From the NCBI GenBank assembly GCA_963921825.1, contig OY997594.1, positions 10,421,001 through 10,485,000 on the forward strand: a stretch of 64,000 bases of DNA, given 5' to 3'. Under the pieces are notes generated by a model. It worked only from the letters and a program-made list of their open reading frames with translations. It did no database searches and was not told the origin of the DNA. This document shows positions 33,341 to 45,954 of this stretch, one piece after another. How positions within the stretch are numbered: the first letter of the stretch is position 1; each line of letters begins with the position of its first letter. The stretch is from Erodium maritimum (Eukaryota > Streptophyta > Magnoliopsida > Geraniales > Geraniaceae). A program made the position numbers and the translations under genes.

Positions 33341-36300
33341 TCAGCGGCTGAAGAAAAGGAAATCTGGGTGATTGACCTGAAGAAGTCTCAACCAACCTTC
33401 AGCAGCCTGCAAAAGTGAGTGAGCTAATTGCCGCTCTAGGACACCTGGTATCCACAAAGAACCCTTGAACTTGTACGAAGCAAGACCAAAAACGGGTAAT
33501 GATAACTTGGGTGCACCATCCATTTCACTGGGGTATCTCACCACAGGAGCATGACAACTCGGTGCACCTACAGGAAATAATCTTGATGAGTTTGTATAGG
33601 TGTCGTAAAATGGCACCTCACACTAATGCCCTGGAACACGGTCACAGTATATGATGCCCGAAAAGCAACAGAAAACAAGAACTCAGTGTATGGCTGAGAA
33701 ATGCAAGTAAATAACATGATTTGCAGAGGCATGTCAACAGAATCTACTAGAAAAATCAACAAAGAGCATCTGTTATTACCTCCAATAGGTGTCGAAAGAG
33801 AATGGTATGTCAAAAAGCAAGCATCCAGGTCCTTTAAAGTTGGCCCTGTCGGTATCCTATAAATTGGATACCTACAAAATTTACACACGAGCCCTTAAGC
33901 CAGACATGTCTCATATAACAAGAAAAGCAGATACCCCCTCCATTCCAAAACAAATGTCATGCTTTCAAAAATTGGATGCTTCAAAATTACCAATGATATC
34001 CTTGTATAAGTTAGTTATTACTTTTACCATATGACTATCTTCGTAAGTGGGAGCACACGAGGATATGGTAGGAGAGCGGAGCACTAACTCCCCTAATTTT
34101 TTTAAAAAAAAATTCAAAAATCTAACATGATACTTAATTAGAGTATAAAATAGACATGAAAAAAATACCAGGCCACAGATATCCAACTGGAAGGCAGCAA
34201 ATCACAACTTCTTAGCGTCTTCAGTTCAGGGAAACGGAAGGCAAGATCAGATAACTGTGAGAAAAGAAAAGATCAGAAAATGACCAAAAGAAAAATCTTA
34301 TAAGAAACATATAAAGTATGAATAAAAAAAAATACTAGCCTTGTCAGCCAAAGGTTCACGGCTAAAAGGAGGATCACGTTCAAGATACTCAAAAAGCAGG
34401 CACCCTTTGGAATTCACAGACTCGCCTTCGTCACTTGAAAAGTCTTCTTGAGGTTCTGTGGGCTGATCTCTCAAAGACAATCGATCCATTCTCCGAGGCA
34501 TTTCACTTGTTAAATGTCGATGATTCAACTTCTCACTAGAGTACTTCATTCCCCTATCAAGTTCACTATCACTGCTACCATCACTACTTGTATCCCTGAA
34601 GTCACTGTCACTGTCCTCACCTGGTCGTCTATAACATAAGAAAGCCACCATCAATATGTTGTCACTGAAACAAACTACTGACAAGTTGTACCCAGCTTTA
34701 CAAAGAATAAACCACATACTCTGAGGTACCCAAATGAGATAGCAAATACAATGGTGTCTCCGATCAATATCAACTTTTAGACACAATTATGTTTAAGTAC
34801 AACTTTATTTACTATAGACAAGCAGATTGATTATTCAACCCATTTGCAGATTAAAAGCATATAGCAAAAATATCAGGAGATCAATCTGAAACAATACAGA
34901 TCTGAAGAACAAACCAAATGCAAGGATTTAAAGCCGCAAAAAAGTAAGCACAAAAAGACTATCTGCAAGTTAAGGTTGAAGTAGATGAGTCAAGAACAAA
35001 TGGAATAAAAAGAAACATCAATTACAAATTTAATTGGGAAAATCGGCTAGATGCTATATCAGCCAACCCTGGATTAACACATCAAAATGGAAAAATCTGC
35101 AATTATAAGGAGGAGGAAATATTCAACAAATACCATCTGCAGACACATTTTTCAAGCACTAAGTAACCGTATCTAAACGGCAAAACAGCTACATGCTACA
35201 GCATCCAGTACTAGTTTACTATTGAAGGATTTCAATTTCAAAATCAGCAACAAGAAGAAGACACCCATATAGAAGCCTATAATACTCGTACATACCCATA
35301 ACTCTAAAGTAAAAGTGGGGATTGTTTCAGATTATATTGCTATTTTGAAAGAAGAAGTGAATGCGACAGGATTGGAATAACTGATGCTTTCTGAATTTTT
35401 GCAGAGACAAATTAGAAGGCTAACCCAGTTTTCAAGCAACCAGTGTAGCCAATAGGGAAACAGGAAAAAAAATACTTCGCAACAAAAGAAACAAGGATAT
35501 GTCAAAACAGTTTACATTAATGATTGTGTGACTATCAAGGATATAACGCCAAGATAATATAATCCAAAATAATAGTCATGAAGGCACTTAAATAATGTGG
35601 AAAAACAGAGTTCTGGGTGCAGCATACTGATACAACATATTAATATGAGAGGAACCTAAGTTCTAGAATGGAGAGTAATTCACTCTAAGATAAAAAGATT
35701 GTGATGACCAAATCTTTTTACTTATTGCTAAAAACAAGGCAATGCCTAATCGCTACAAAATGGAACTACTTAAACGTGAAATGAAACTAAAAAAAAAATC
35801 AGTAAAGGGGAGTAAAATTGAAGGTGGATCCCATACCAAAAAGACTAAATAATCAATTGATGACATAATAAGATCTATGCAAGGCCTTACTGGGCATGTC
35901 AACCATCACATACTAATGTACTTAAAATGCCAATGATATGATACCTTGGCTTCACAGAAGACTTCATAGAATCACCATATATTTGGATCCCAGACAAGTA
36001 AGGAACATAGTACTGAACAACACAATCGCAATCATTCAAAATTAAAGGCACCCCCGCACCATAAGCACTCCATTCTTTAAAAGACTCCCATAGATCACCA
36101 AGGACAAAGTATGGCTGAAACTCCACATCACAAGTCCTCAATCCCCTCATTGTTGTCTGTCACCAAACGCATGATGATTAAAAGCTCTTCAAGATAGTAA
36201 GACTTTCACCATATGGGAAAAAAGTTTAAGCAATGAAGAAGTGAAAAAAAAAGAGAACAGAAAAATTGAAAACTTGCAGTTCTTTTCTTAGCAAAGACCT

Positions 36301-36988
36301 TTCCTAGCTCTCATTGATGCTCCAAAAAAGAAAACAAAATAAAATGACCATAAGTAATAATAATTTTAAGTTGAACATTTGTAACTGATCCCACACTAGT
36401 GCATCCATATATTTACCAACCATCCTTAGGCTAATCATAATGGTCAATTAGGCATTTGTAAATGTAAAATTTCTAATACCAAGCAATCAAAAACTCTATT
36501 TAACTTCAAATGTACTATTTCAACTCTGAAAGATAGATATAGTTATCCTAAAAGACACGAAATCTTCTGACCTTCATATTTGCCACAAACCCAATTCAAT
36601 ATATATAAAAAAACAAATTAACTGGGAATAACTGAAAACAAACAAAAAGTTCAAAATCAACCTTGGAGAGATACTGAGCAGGCACAGTGGGCGTGATAGA
36701 CTCTAGAAACCTCTCGAGATTACTCAACGGGGACACCACCGACTCAATGGCTGGCACCGCTACAGGCTTGGGAGGGTCCTGGGACACGACCCTGTTCTCG
36801 GGCTCCCTGTTTGGGGACGAAGGCACCAACTTTTCCTTAACCGGAGGCACCTGGCTCCCGGGAACATCGCTCTGAGCTCGCCGGAGTTGCTCACTATGCC
36901 GATTCTGGTTGGCCCTGCGCGCCTTCGCGGAGTTGTAAAACCGATCCTCGCCGCGGCTCCTCCCGAACTGCAATCCCGCACCCAACAT
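33341..36988 (-). CDS. DUF789 family protein
   Basis: Six exons (36988-36662, 36156-35945, 34628-34340, 34254-34169, 33871-33780, 33567-33341) encode 410 residues. The start at 36988 ([19 protein letters not shown]) is preferred because no ATG is found upstream in frame and this N terminus looks like the family's. Conserved stretches are [43 protein letters not shown]-type [70 protein letters not shown] and the C-terminal [15 protein letters not shown]. An acidic Ser/Asp stretch lies in exon 3. All introns are GT-AG except the third (34339-34255), which starts AAG-GC. The molecular function of DUF789 proteins is not known. There is no signal peptide or membrane segment. Confidence 0.9.
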
Positions 36989-37977
36989 CCCGATCGGAAT
37001 CAACGACGAGAGGCGTCCTACTCCGAGCCTTTCAGTAGAACCGCGCACGACGGTAAGATTTCGGAAACTCCTCGACGGAAATGTATTGCAATCGGTGAGA
37101 GAGATACGATCGAAATCAGAGGATATTTTCGTGCGTGTGCCGTAGACGAAAGTATTATCGGAGAAATCAAATCGGTCTATTAAAACCCTATAAGAGCGGA
37201 AGAATGAGACTGGGGACTCTGGAAATGGATCTGGTGGAGAAGGAGAGGGTAGGTAGGTCTCCTTCAGAAGGGCAATTCTGTAATTGCAGTGGAGAGAGAA
37301 AGAGTCAGAAGCCAGAAATCAAATCGAAATGAGAGAGAGAAAATGGTTGCAGAAAGAAATCTGAATAAAAATGAATGGCAAGCGGAGGAAGAAGAAAGAA
37401 AACTAATAATATTTTTTATTTGATTTATCTAAATTCCAATTTTCTCATATATTTCTGTTATTCAAAAAAAGAAACAAACATTTGGTTAGGAGCGCCCAGG
37501 GCCAGGGGTGGCCGAATCAGATGCCCGGAATATAAGCGTTATCCGGAGTGTAAATGATGTTTTAAAGACATGACTAAACAGGGCTGTGATTGGCCCATGT
37601 TTTGCTAAGACGATATTCACTGGCCGACACGTGTGGGAGTGGATGCGACACGTGTATGGTGAGATTTGAAGCACTGGGTGGGAAGCTGTCTCTTTCTTAT
37701 CCCATTCGATCGTTTCGAGAAAATGAGGAGTCTTTCTTTTCTTTCGTTTGATCATCGTGAAGTGATATTATTATTACAAGCATTTAGTCTTATAGAGTCA
37801 CTTGTTGTTTTGAGCTAGGAATGGACAAAAGAGCGTGGAAGTATGAACAGATACGACAGCACAAATGATGGAGACGCAACTCCTCGTTACGACATGTCGT
37901 ACCCTTAATTTTTTCAACTGATCAAAGCAATTATCGTACGATAGCAGATGTAGAATGACGAAGTGATAGTTTCATTG
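36989..37977. promoter_or_regulatory. 5' leader and upstream region of the DUF789 gene
   Basis: The first 350 bases are CT-rich on the coding strand (many TCTCTC runs), as expected of a plant 5' UTR. No in-frame upstream ATG was found over at least 200 bases. Further out is ordinary spacer up to the Harbinger terminus at 37981. Confidence 0.4.
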
Positions 37978-39180
37978 CTAGAGCATTCGTCATGGTCGGT
38001 GCGGAGTTGTTATTTTAGTATTGTTATAGTCTCTATAACAGTTTGTTGATGTAGGCGTCGTCTCAAATCGGATCGTCACAATCCGTCGCATCAGGTCCTA
38101 CAACGACGTGGCGAGTCGGTTCAGCCCCAACGACTAGTCGACGGGCCAACAACAAGGCAACTCGTGGCAACGACAGTATAAAAAAAACTAAAATTTCTCT
38201 ATGAATACACTTTGACCCCTACCTAAAAATCATACGTCTTCTCTTCTACATATATTCTCTCACATCTTCTTCTCTCAAACCTCTTTGTTCTTTATATTTT
38301 TTTTTGATGGGTCATTATCCAATATTAGCAGAATTGCAGCAAATGACTCCCCAAAAAATAGAGCAAACGGCAGAAAAGATGATTGAACTAACGACCAAAC
38401 GAATTCATGATCAATTTTTGGCAAGGATACATCCAAGGGTAGTAGCCGAGGGTTCACAGTCGTCGGCGCCACCATAGCGGAGAATGATAGAGCGCAATCG
38501 AGACGAAGGACACGATCGGTTGATAGTTGACTACTTTGCGCCTACTCCGGTATACAGTGACCAACAATTTCGGCATTGCTTCTGGATGTCGAGGGAATTG
38601 TTCCTACGAATAATGAATGCATTAAGTGAGAGGTACGCATATTTTCGTCAACTGCCTGATGCTGCATGGAAGCCCAAATTCTCTCCACACTAGAAGTGCA
38701 CAACAACACTTCGTCAACTATGTTATGGAGGACCCGTCGATACCGTTGACGAGTACTTGCGAATGGCGGAGACCAATGCTTTGGATTGCGTCCGGAAGTT
38801 CTGTTTGGGTGTGATCAAGATTTTCGGGCGAACATATCTATGACGCCCGACTGAGAAAGATGCTCGTCGTTTGCTTGAAACAATGAAGCTCGCGACTTTC
38901 TGGGGATGATAGGGTCTCGACTGTGCACTAGGATCAGAAGAATTGTCATGTGGTATGGGATGCACAATTCTCAAGAAGGGACCACGGGAACGTCCCAACA
39001 ATAATGCTAGAAGTCGCTGCATCCCAAGACCTTTGGATTTGGCAAAAAAAATTTGGAACACCGGCCTCCAACGACGACATCAACGTGTTGAATAGGTCCA
39101 CATTGTTTCACTAGAAAGTTCGAGACTTCATTCCACTGATTAAGCTTAAGGTCAATGGCAGAGAATACCCAACCCCTTAT

Positions 39181-40868
39181 TGTTAGTCTTAGTGCCCGGA
39201 GTTCAATCCTAAATGTCCAAATGTATATATCATCGTTAGCAATAAAATTAAAGCGGCTTTATATTACTTATGTGTTGGAGTAATATATCGATGTGTGCTC
39301 TGATCTATGCCCACCATGCGAATAGAACCATAGATCGAGATAGATCACACTCGATGGGTCCCTAGTCAACAAAGCTTCACTAGAAGCGACTAGTATGAAA
39401 GATGGCTCTTTATGGCTTACGTTCTGTTAGTCATTGGAATGAGATTCCGGAGTCTGATCATAGATATCATGTGGGACATGATATTGGACGACCCGCCCTG
39501 AATATGTGCCATAGATTAAGTCATGAACATATTCAGTGTTGTAGCTTGTCATGTATCCTTAGACCAAGGAGTCTTTGTGATCGCTATGTAGTCAACAACT
39601 GAGTTTGACCTGAGCCTAACGTTGTCCGTAACAGGGCTTCCATAACGGCCAGGATTGGCTTGGGGACGGGCTACATGAGTGACACGAAAGACGGCTAAGG
39701 GATTTATCCCTCATACTAAGGTATGGGAAAGATATCGGTTCTCGGCCACTTGATCGAGAGTGACTGGAAGAATAGCATGGCCATGCACATGATACTGGGT
39801 ATCATATCTTCAGTCATCTCACATATCAAGGAACGGTGATTGAGAATAATAAGGATGACGGCTCTATGCCTTATCTCAATCAGGATATCGGAGATAAAAG
39901 GATAATGACAGGGACGACGGAAAGGTTAGAATCGACAGGGTCGATTCGTTATGTAGTGTCAGGCAATACTAAAGTCTCGTTAGTTGCCACTTAAATAGGA
40001 TCAAGTAAAATGGGATTTTACGTTGATCTATTGACATGCATAAACCTAAGGGTCACACCGGAGGATGAAACTCATTGACACATTTATGGAGAATGGCCAA
40101 AAGGGAGTTGTCTCGGGACATGACCAAAACTGGGTTTTGGGTCATGTGCCCGTAAGTGAATAGGACTTCACAGATCGAGACAAGGCTTGGAGTCTTGGGA
40201 TTGATCGCGTCGGATAATGTTGGACATTTCCGGTATGGAAGGCATGGAGGCGATGAGCGAATCACGGGACCTCGTTGGAAATGGCCACGGGCCATGTTCC
40301 AAGAGGCCCATGAAAGGCCCATGCAACCAAGGCCCATGGAACTAATTAATCAAGTCTTGATTAATTAGTACTAAGTAAGCAAGACAAGGATTAAGGTGTT
40401 GGTGATTCACCACCTAACCCAATCTTGTCTTGCCATACTTTGTCCTATTTACACCTTACTTGACACCATACTTGTCCCATGCCTTTAGTTGGACAAGTAT
40501 GGGTTTTGTTATGTTTAAGTCATCTTTTTTCAACATAACAAACACAAGACAAGAATAGGAAACACATTTTCTCTCCCTCTTCCATGGCCATTTCGGGTTT
40601 GGCTAGTTTCCTCCTCCATTTTTGTGTTCTTGAGTCCTCAAAGAGAAGAACTACGTGGCTTTGATTCCCATGTGGATACGTAGGCGTCTTGGAGACTCAA
40701 GCCAATCATTCGTTAACCGGTGTTCTTGTTTTGGTAAGAACTAGTGCTGAATTTTTCTCTTGTTAATCCATTCTTTGTTAGTTGTTTCATGGTTCTAATT
40801 GTCTCTTGGTTTTCATTGATTTTCCGCTGCGAGTTGGTTCATCTCCAACCCTACCAAGAGACCCAACA
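39181..40868 (+). repeat. 5' LTR of the copia element
   Basis: 1,688 bp, starting TGTTAGTCTTAGTGCCCGG and ending GAGACCCAACA. It matches the 3' LTR at a constant offset of 6,774 bases. The only difference I noticed is C at 40356 against T at 47130. It contains several short open frames, which are duplicated in the 3' LTR and have no recognisable product. Confidence 0.93.
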
Positions 40869-40869
40869 G

Positions 40870-40881
40870 TGGTATCAGAGC
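40870..40881 (+). other. Primer binding site (initiator tRNA-Met type)
   Basis: TGGTATCAGAGC lies one base after the 5' LTR. This is the standard plant copia primer binding site, complementary to the 3' end of initiator methionine tRNA. Confidence 0.92.
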
Positions 40882-42426
40882 CGTGCTACCTTCGGGATTC
40901 ACAAGACGGTGTTCAAAGTTTCGGTTTTGCTTGAAAGTTTCGTTTTTTGGCATGTTGTTTTGCTAAATTGTTTGATAACATGTTTTAAATTCTTGTTCAT
41001 GGATTTAATGCATGTAAAATGAATTTTTGAAAATTATTTCAAATCTGGAAATTTTGAAAAAAAAATTTGATTTTTCGGGTCTCGGGAGCGGGACTCTCGG
41101 GGAGCCGAAACCGGGACCGAACGGGGCTCCGTTGGACGGAGCTAGGCCAAGCATGACCATTGGATGGTTGATATGCCAAGGCTAAACCGTTTTGTTAGTT
41201 ATGACGAGTTTGGAACCGTCATGACGAACTCGAAGATCAAATGTTCAAAAGTTTCATTTTTGAACGGTTTCGATAAACCGAGCATCAAAAATTTCGAAAC
41301 TTGGCTATTAATTAAAACCGGAAAATCACATGATGCTTGATAACATGCTTGTTTGATAACATGATGTGTGATGTGATGTTGGCATGGTGTACATAATAGC
41401 CCCGAGCTCAATTTAATTATTTATCGCTTTTCACGGCCTACGAGCCGTTAGTGTTAGCGTGTAATTATTCTTTCAAGGTGTGGTCGTCGAACCACTTGTT
41501 TGTAATATTTATTTATTCCCGACCTGCGAGTCGTGTATTAAATTGTAATATTTTACTCAAGACGAAGAAAGGGCGAAAAGGTCATTTGGTGGCTTTTCGG
41601 GTGTTGGCATCGGCTTGGAGTCGGTGGAGCTCAAGAAGCTAGTGGGAGTTAGTTTAGGGGGCTATTATGTGCACATTTATCGCTTTATGCTTGGTTTAGT
41701 TTATGCATGATTAATTCTATGTGTTTTAGAATTGCATGCTTAACTTTATTTACCGAGCATATCACCTCACATGCAAAGATAAAATTGGAATTTTAATCCT
41801 TGTGTGTGAGCCCTTAGAATCGTCATTACATTGGATGTAGTTGACGGGTTCAAAGGAAGAATTACATTGTATGTAATTTGAGGCATCATTGCATTTGGAA
41901 TGTAGTTGATGTGCTCATCGCATCTAGGATGTGCCAAAGTTTTGAACACAACTGGACAAGTAAAAGCGGGTCATGTCCGATACCTCCCAATCATCAACAC
42001 CTTACTACCTCCCCGTCCTATGGTTGTCGTGCGCATTAGCGGAGCATCCATGGGGAAGCGGGGTAGTAGGTTTGGACGACATATGTGGGTGTCGTGCGCA
42101 TTAGCGGAGCACCTACATAGTGACGAGCCATAGTTGAAAATTGGTGGACCCGACTACGATTCTCGGCCTGAGGTTGAGCTAGGGTAACAGATAGGGTAAG
42201 TCGTGTACATAAGTACATACCCTAGCCAAGAGTCACATTGGATGTGATTGGATGGAGTCCTACCTACATAGCTCGATTAAGTGGTGAGCATTAGTTCAGC
42301 TTAATCGAGTGAATCAAGGATCTTGGTTTCAGATTCTAAAGGTTTAGAATTGATTGTTGGTGTTTAAGCTTAATCTTCATAAAATTTATTCAGTTTACTG
42401 ATTGAATTTTATCTGTTGTAGATCAA
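40882..42426 (+). other. Long untranslated leader of the copia element
   Basis: About 1.5 kb between primer binding site and gag with no domain-bearing frame. A direct repeat, GTCGTGCGCATTAGCGGAGC, occurs at about 42028 and 42091 with 63-base spacing. GCATT/ATTGCATT-GGATGTA motifs recur around 41820-41935. Confidence 0.6.
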
Positions 42427-45400
42427 ATGGCAAATTCAGCGAACATTGATAGTTTGTCATTAAAAACCATTCTTGACAGGGTCAAGCTAAATGGGACAAA
42501 CTATTTGGACTGGTACAGAATTTTGAGGATAGTCCTCAAGTCTGAACGCAAAAAATATGTCCTTGACAAGGCTGTCTCTAAGACCATATCAGAGTTACAT
42601 GAAGTATCATCAGCTGCTGAGAAGAATATCTCAGGGATCTGGGATCCAAGGATATTCTGATGGTCAACAAGGGAATTGGAAGTGGCAAGGGCTGGGCCCA
42701 TGCGCACTTGGCAGGAAAGATGAGACACCTGAGAATGTCTGCTTCTACTGCCAACAGCCTGGTCATTGGAACCGGGATTACAGGAAGTTCACGGCTGATC
42801 TGAAGAAGGGCAGTGGGACTGCGCCTTCATCAAATAGCCTGGATGATCTGAAGAAGGGCAGTAGGACTGCGCCTTCATCAGGAAACCTGGATGATCTAAG
42901 GAAGGGCGGTGGGATCGTGCCTTCATTCGGTATTAACTCTATAGAGCTACATCTCTCTACTTCCAAAGATTCATGGGTATTAGATACCATGACTGAATCT
43001 CACACATGCACTAATATATGGTGGTTGAAAGTAGGAGAGATTTGGAAAGCACGAAATGGACCTCAGAGTTGTGGCAACTGCTGTAGGATCCATGAGTCTT
43101 GCTTTGCCAAGAGGCCTTGTCTTAGTATTGTATAATGTATATTGCATACCTACTTTTAGTAGGAATATTATATCTGTATCCGTGTTTGACAAGGAAGGAT
43201 ATAATGTTAATATTGGAAATGGAGTTTTCAATGTTCTATGCAATGATATGTTTTATACCAGTACTGACATGGTTGGAGGATTGTACATATTAGATATGGG
43301 TAACAATGCCTCAAGTTCTATATATTCCGTTAATACCAAGAGGTCTAAATCCAACGATTTAAACCTAACTCTGTTATGGTACTGTCATTTGGGTCGCATA
43401 AACAAGAAGCGCCTATCAGCACTTCAGAAGTGCGGGCTTTCAGGTTCATTCGAATTCCATTCGATCGATAGGTGCAAGGTTTGTTTGATGGGAAAAATGA
43501 CTAAAGTGCCCTTTATCGATCGCGATGAAAGGGCGGGTGAATTATTGGGGCTGATACACTCGAATATGTGTAGACCAATAAGTTCACTTGCCAGGAGGGG
43601 TTTTAGCTACTTTATCACATTTACTGATGATTACAGTAAATATGGTTATGTCTATTCGGTGAGACATAAGTCTGAAGCTTTTGATAAATTCAAAGAGTTT
43701 AAGACTATAGTAGAAAACCAGCTCGACAAAGGTATTAAGGCACTTCGATTGGATCGAGGTGGAAAATACTTGACCACAGAGTTATTAGATCATCTAAAAG
43801 AGAATGGGATCCTTTTGGAATGGACTCCTCCTAGGTCACTGTAGTTGAAAGGTGTAGCCAAACGGAGAAATCGGACATTGTTAGACAATGGTCTGTTCCA
43901 TGATTAGTTGGACTGATCTCCCAATCTCTTTTAGGGGTTTTGCTCTAGAGACGACCGCATTCATAGTGAATCGGGCTTCGACGAATGGTGTGGAAGGGAC
44001 ACCATTTTAAAAATGGTACGGGATGATGCCCGCTTTGTCCTTCCTAAAGATTTGTGGTTGCGAGGCTTATGTGAAACATTTGGTTTCGACTAAGCTCGAA
44101 CCAAGATCTGAGATATGCACATTCGTGTGGTATCCCAAAGCAACAAAGGGATACTATTTCTACAATCCCAGTGAGAACATGGTGTTCGTCGCTTGGGGTG
44201 GGGTCTTTATGGAAAAGAAGTTTTGTTTCCAAAGACGTCATTGGGAGGACTGTGCATCTCGAAGAAATTCAGGATGGTACAGATCTGTCTAAACCAATTG
44301 ACAACCCAGTAGAAAGGAGCCAGAGATTGTCGTAGAGTAAGAACCAATTCCTGTTACAATTCCGGAAGGTCCAAGGCGATTTGAAAGGATCAATCTTCCA
44401 CCTCCAAGATATGGTATCCGGAGGTGACAATGAAGTCATGGTGGATCACGATGATCCAGCCACCTTTCAGGAAGTCGTGGATGGGCCCAACTCCGAGTTA
44501 TGGCTGGGAGCCATGAGGGAGGAAATGCAATCCATGTCGGACAACCGAGTCTGGGAATCGGTTGATCCCATCAATGGTGTGAGGACCATAGGATGCAAAT
44601 GGATCTTCAAGGTGAAGATGGACATGGACGGCAACCCTCTGACCTACAAGCTCAACTGGTGGCGAAAGGTTATAGGCAGATCCAATGGATTGACTATGAG
44701 GAAACCTTCTCCTTAGTGGCTATGGTCAAAATCGATCCAAATTCTTCTTGACATAACTGCGTATCATAATTACGAGATATGGCAAGTGGATGTCAAAACC
44801 GCTTTCCTAAATGGAAATTTGACTGAGTACGTTTGTATGTCTCGGCCCAAAGGTTTTGACGATCCGAAGAATAAAGGAAAGATTTATAAGTTGTTGAAAT
44901 CCATTTATGGATTGAAACGAACTTCTCGGAGTTGGATCCTTCGTTTTGATGAAGCTGTAATTGGATTTGGCTTAATCAAGAACGAGGATGAATCTTGCGT
45001 TTATAAGAAGGCTAGTGGGAGCAATATTACCTTTCTGGTTCTCATTGAAAACGACATCCCAACCTTGCACGAGACTAAAGCTTGGTTGAGGAAGTGTTTT
45101 TCAATAAAGGACTTAGGCGATGCTTCTCATATCTTAAGGATTAAGATATGTAGAGATTGCACCAAGAGGGTCTTGGATTTAAGTCAGGGAACCTATGTGA
45201 ACAAGGCATTGAGTAGGTTCTTAATGCTCGATTCAAAGAAAGGACTCTTACCCACTAGTCATGGCATTCATCTCAGCAAGACTTAGTGTCCTAAGACACC
45301 TGATGAGCTGAAAAGGATGATGAGAATCCTATGCGCCTGGGGGCAGGATCGATCATATATGCCATGACATGTATGAGACCAGACGTCTCGTAAGCCTTAT

Positions 45401-45940
45401 GTTGTACCAGTAGACATCATTCTAACCCGGGGGGAAGATGATGCTGAACTAGTCGTCGAAGGATGAGTAGACGCTAGTTTTCCAAGACAAATCCAGATGA
45501 CTTTAGAAGTCAATCAGGATATGTGTTTACGCTGAATGGCAGAGCTTTAGCTGGGAAAGCGTAAAGCAAGATACCATTGCCGAATCTACGACAGAGGCCA
45601 AGTACATGGATGCTGCAGAGGCAGCTAAGGAGGCTATGTGGATTTGGAAATTCATGGCAGGGCTGGGTGTAATTAAAAACCCATCCAGTCAGGTGAATCC
45701 ATTTTGCGACAACACAAGGGCCATTGCGCAAGCTAAAAGCCTAGATCGCATAACAAATCCAAACATGTACTGCGGCGTATCCACCTCATCAGATAAATAC
45801 TGAACTGAGGTGAAGTGAAGATAACCGATATTGCAACAGATGATAACATAGCCAACCCTTTGACTAAGGCAGTGTCACTGCCTGAACATGTTAGACATGT
45901 AAAGTCGATGGGGACATATTGGAGTTTAGATTGGAACTAG
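42427..45940 (+). pseudogene. Copia gag-pol pseudogene
   Basis: Gag starts MANSANIDSLSLKTILDRV at 42427, stops at 42660 and lacks most of its middle. The knuckle near 42740 reads CFYCQQPGHWNRDY, missing the last Cys. A unit of about 19-20 residues with KKGSGTAPSS follows three times. The protease site has DTM where DTG is expected. The integrase HHCC zinc region is degraded (LWYCHLGRINKKRL, CKVCLMGK). Its first catalytic Asp is replaced (HSNMCRP), although FTDDYSKYGYVY and GILLEWTPP survive. Reverse transcriptase segments at 44500-45130 include GCKWIFKVKMDMDG and DVKTAFLNGNL, but the YVDD box is deleted (FLVLIENDIP). RNase H (EAKYMDAAEAAKEA) ends near 45840. Several frameshifts separate these parts. 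Confidence 0.9.
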
Positions 45941-45954
45941 GGCAAGTGGGAGAT
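45940..45954 (+). other. Polypurine tract of the copia element
   Basis: GGGCAAGTGGGAGAT ends directly against the 3' LTR. This is the usual plus-strand priming site. Confidence 0.85.

Noticed and set aside
33900..34140. CCCCTCCATTCC-type sequence suggesting a MITE in a DUF789 intron, and a similar motif near 7980
   Set aside because: Only one end resembles the CTCCCTCCGTCCC-type elements; no inverse end or target duplication was found.
37049..37260. Extension of the DUF789 frame upstream of 36988
   Set aside because: The frame stays open for about 200 bases but contains no ATG, so the start at 36988 is kept.
39402..40368. Open frames of 66, 94 and 70 codons
   Set aside because: They lie in the copia 5' LTR and recur exactly in the 3' LTR (46176-47142); no product is expected.
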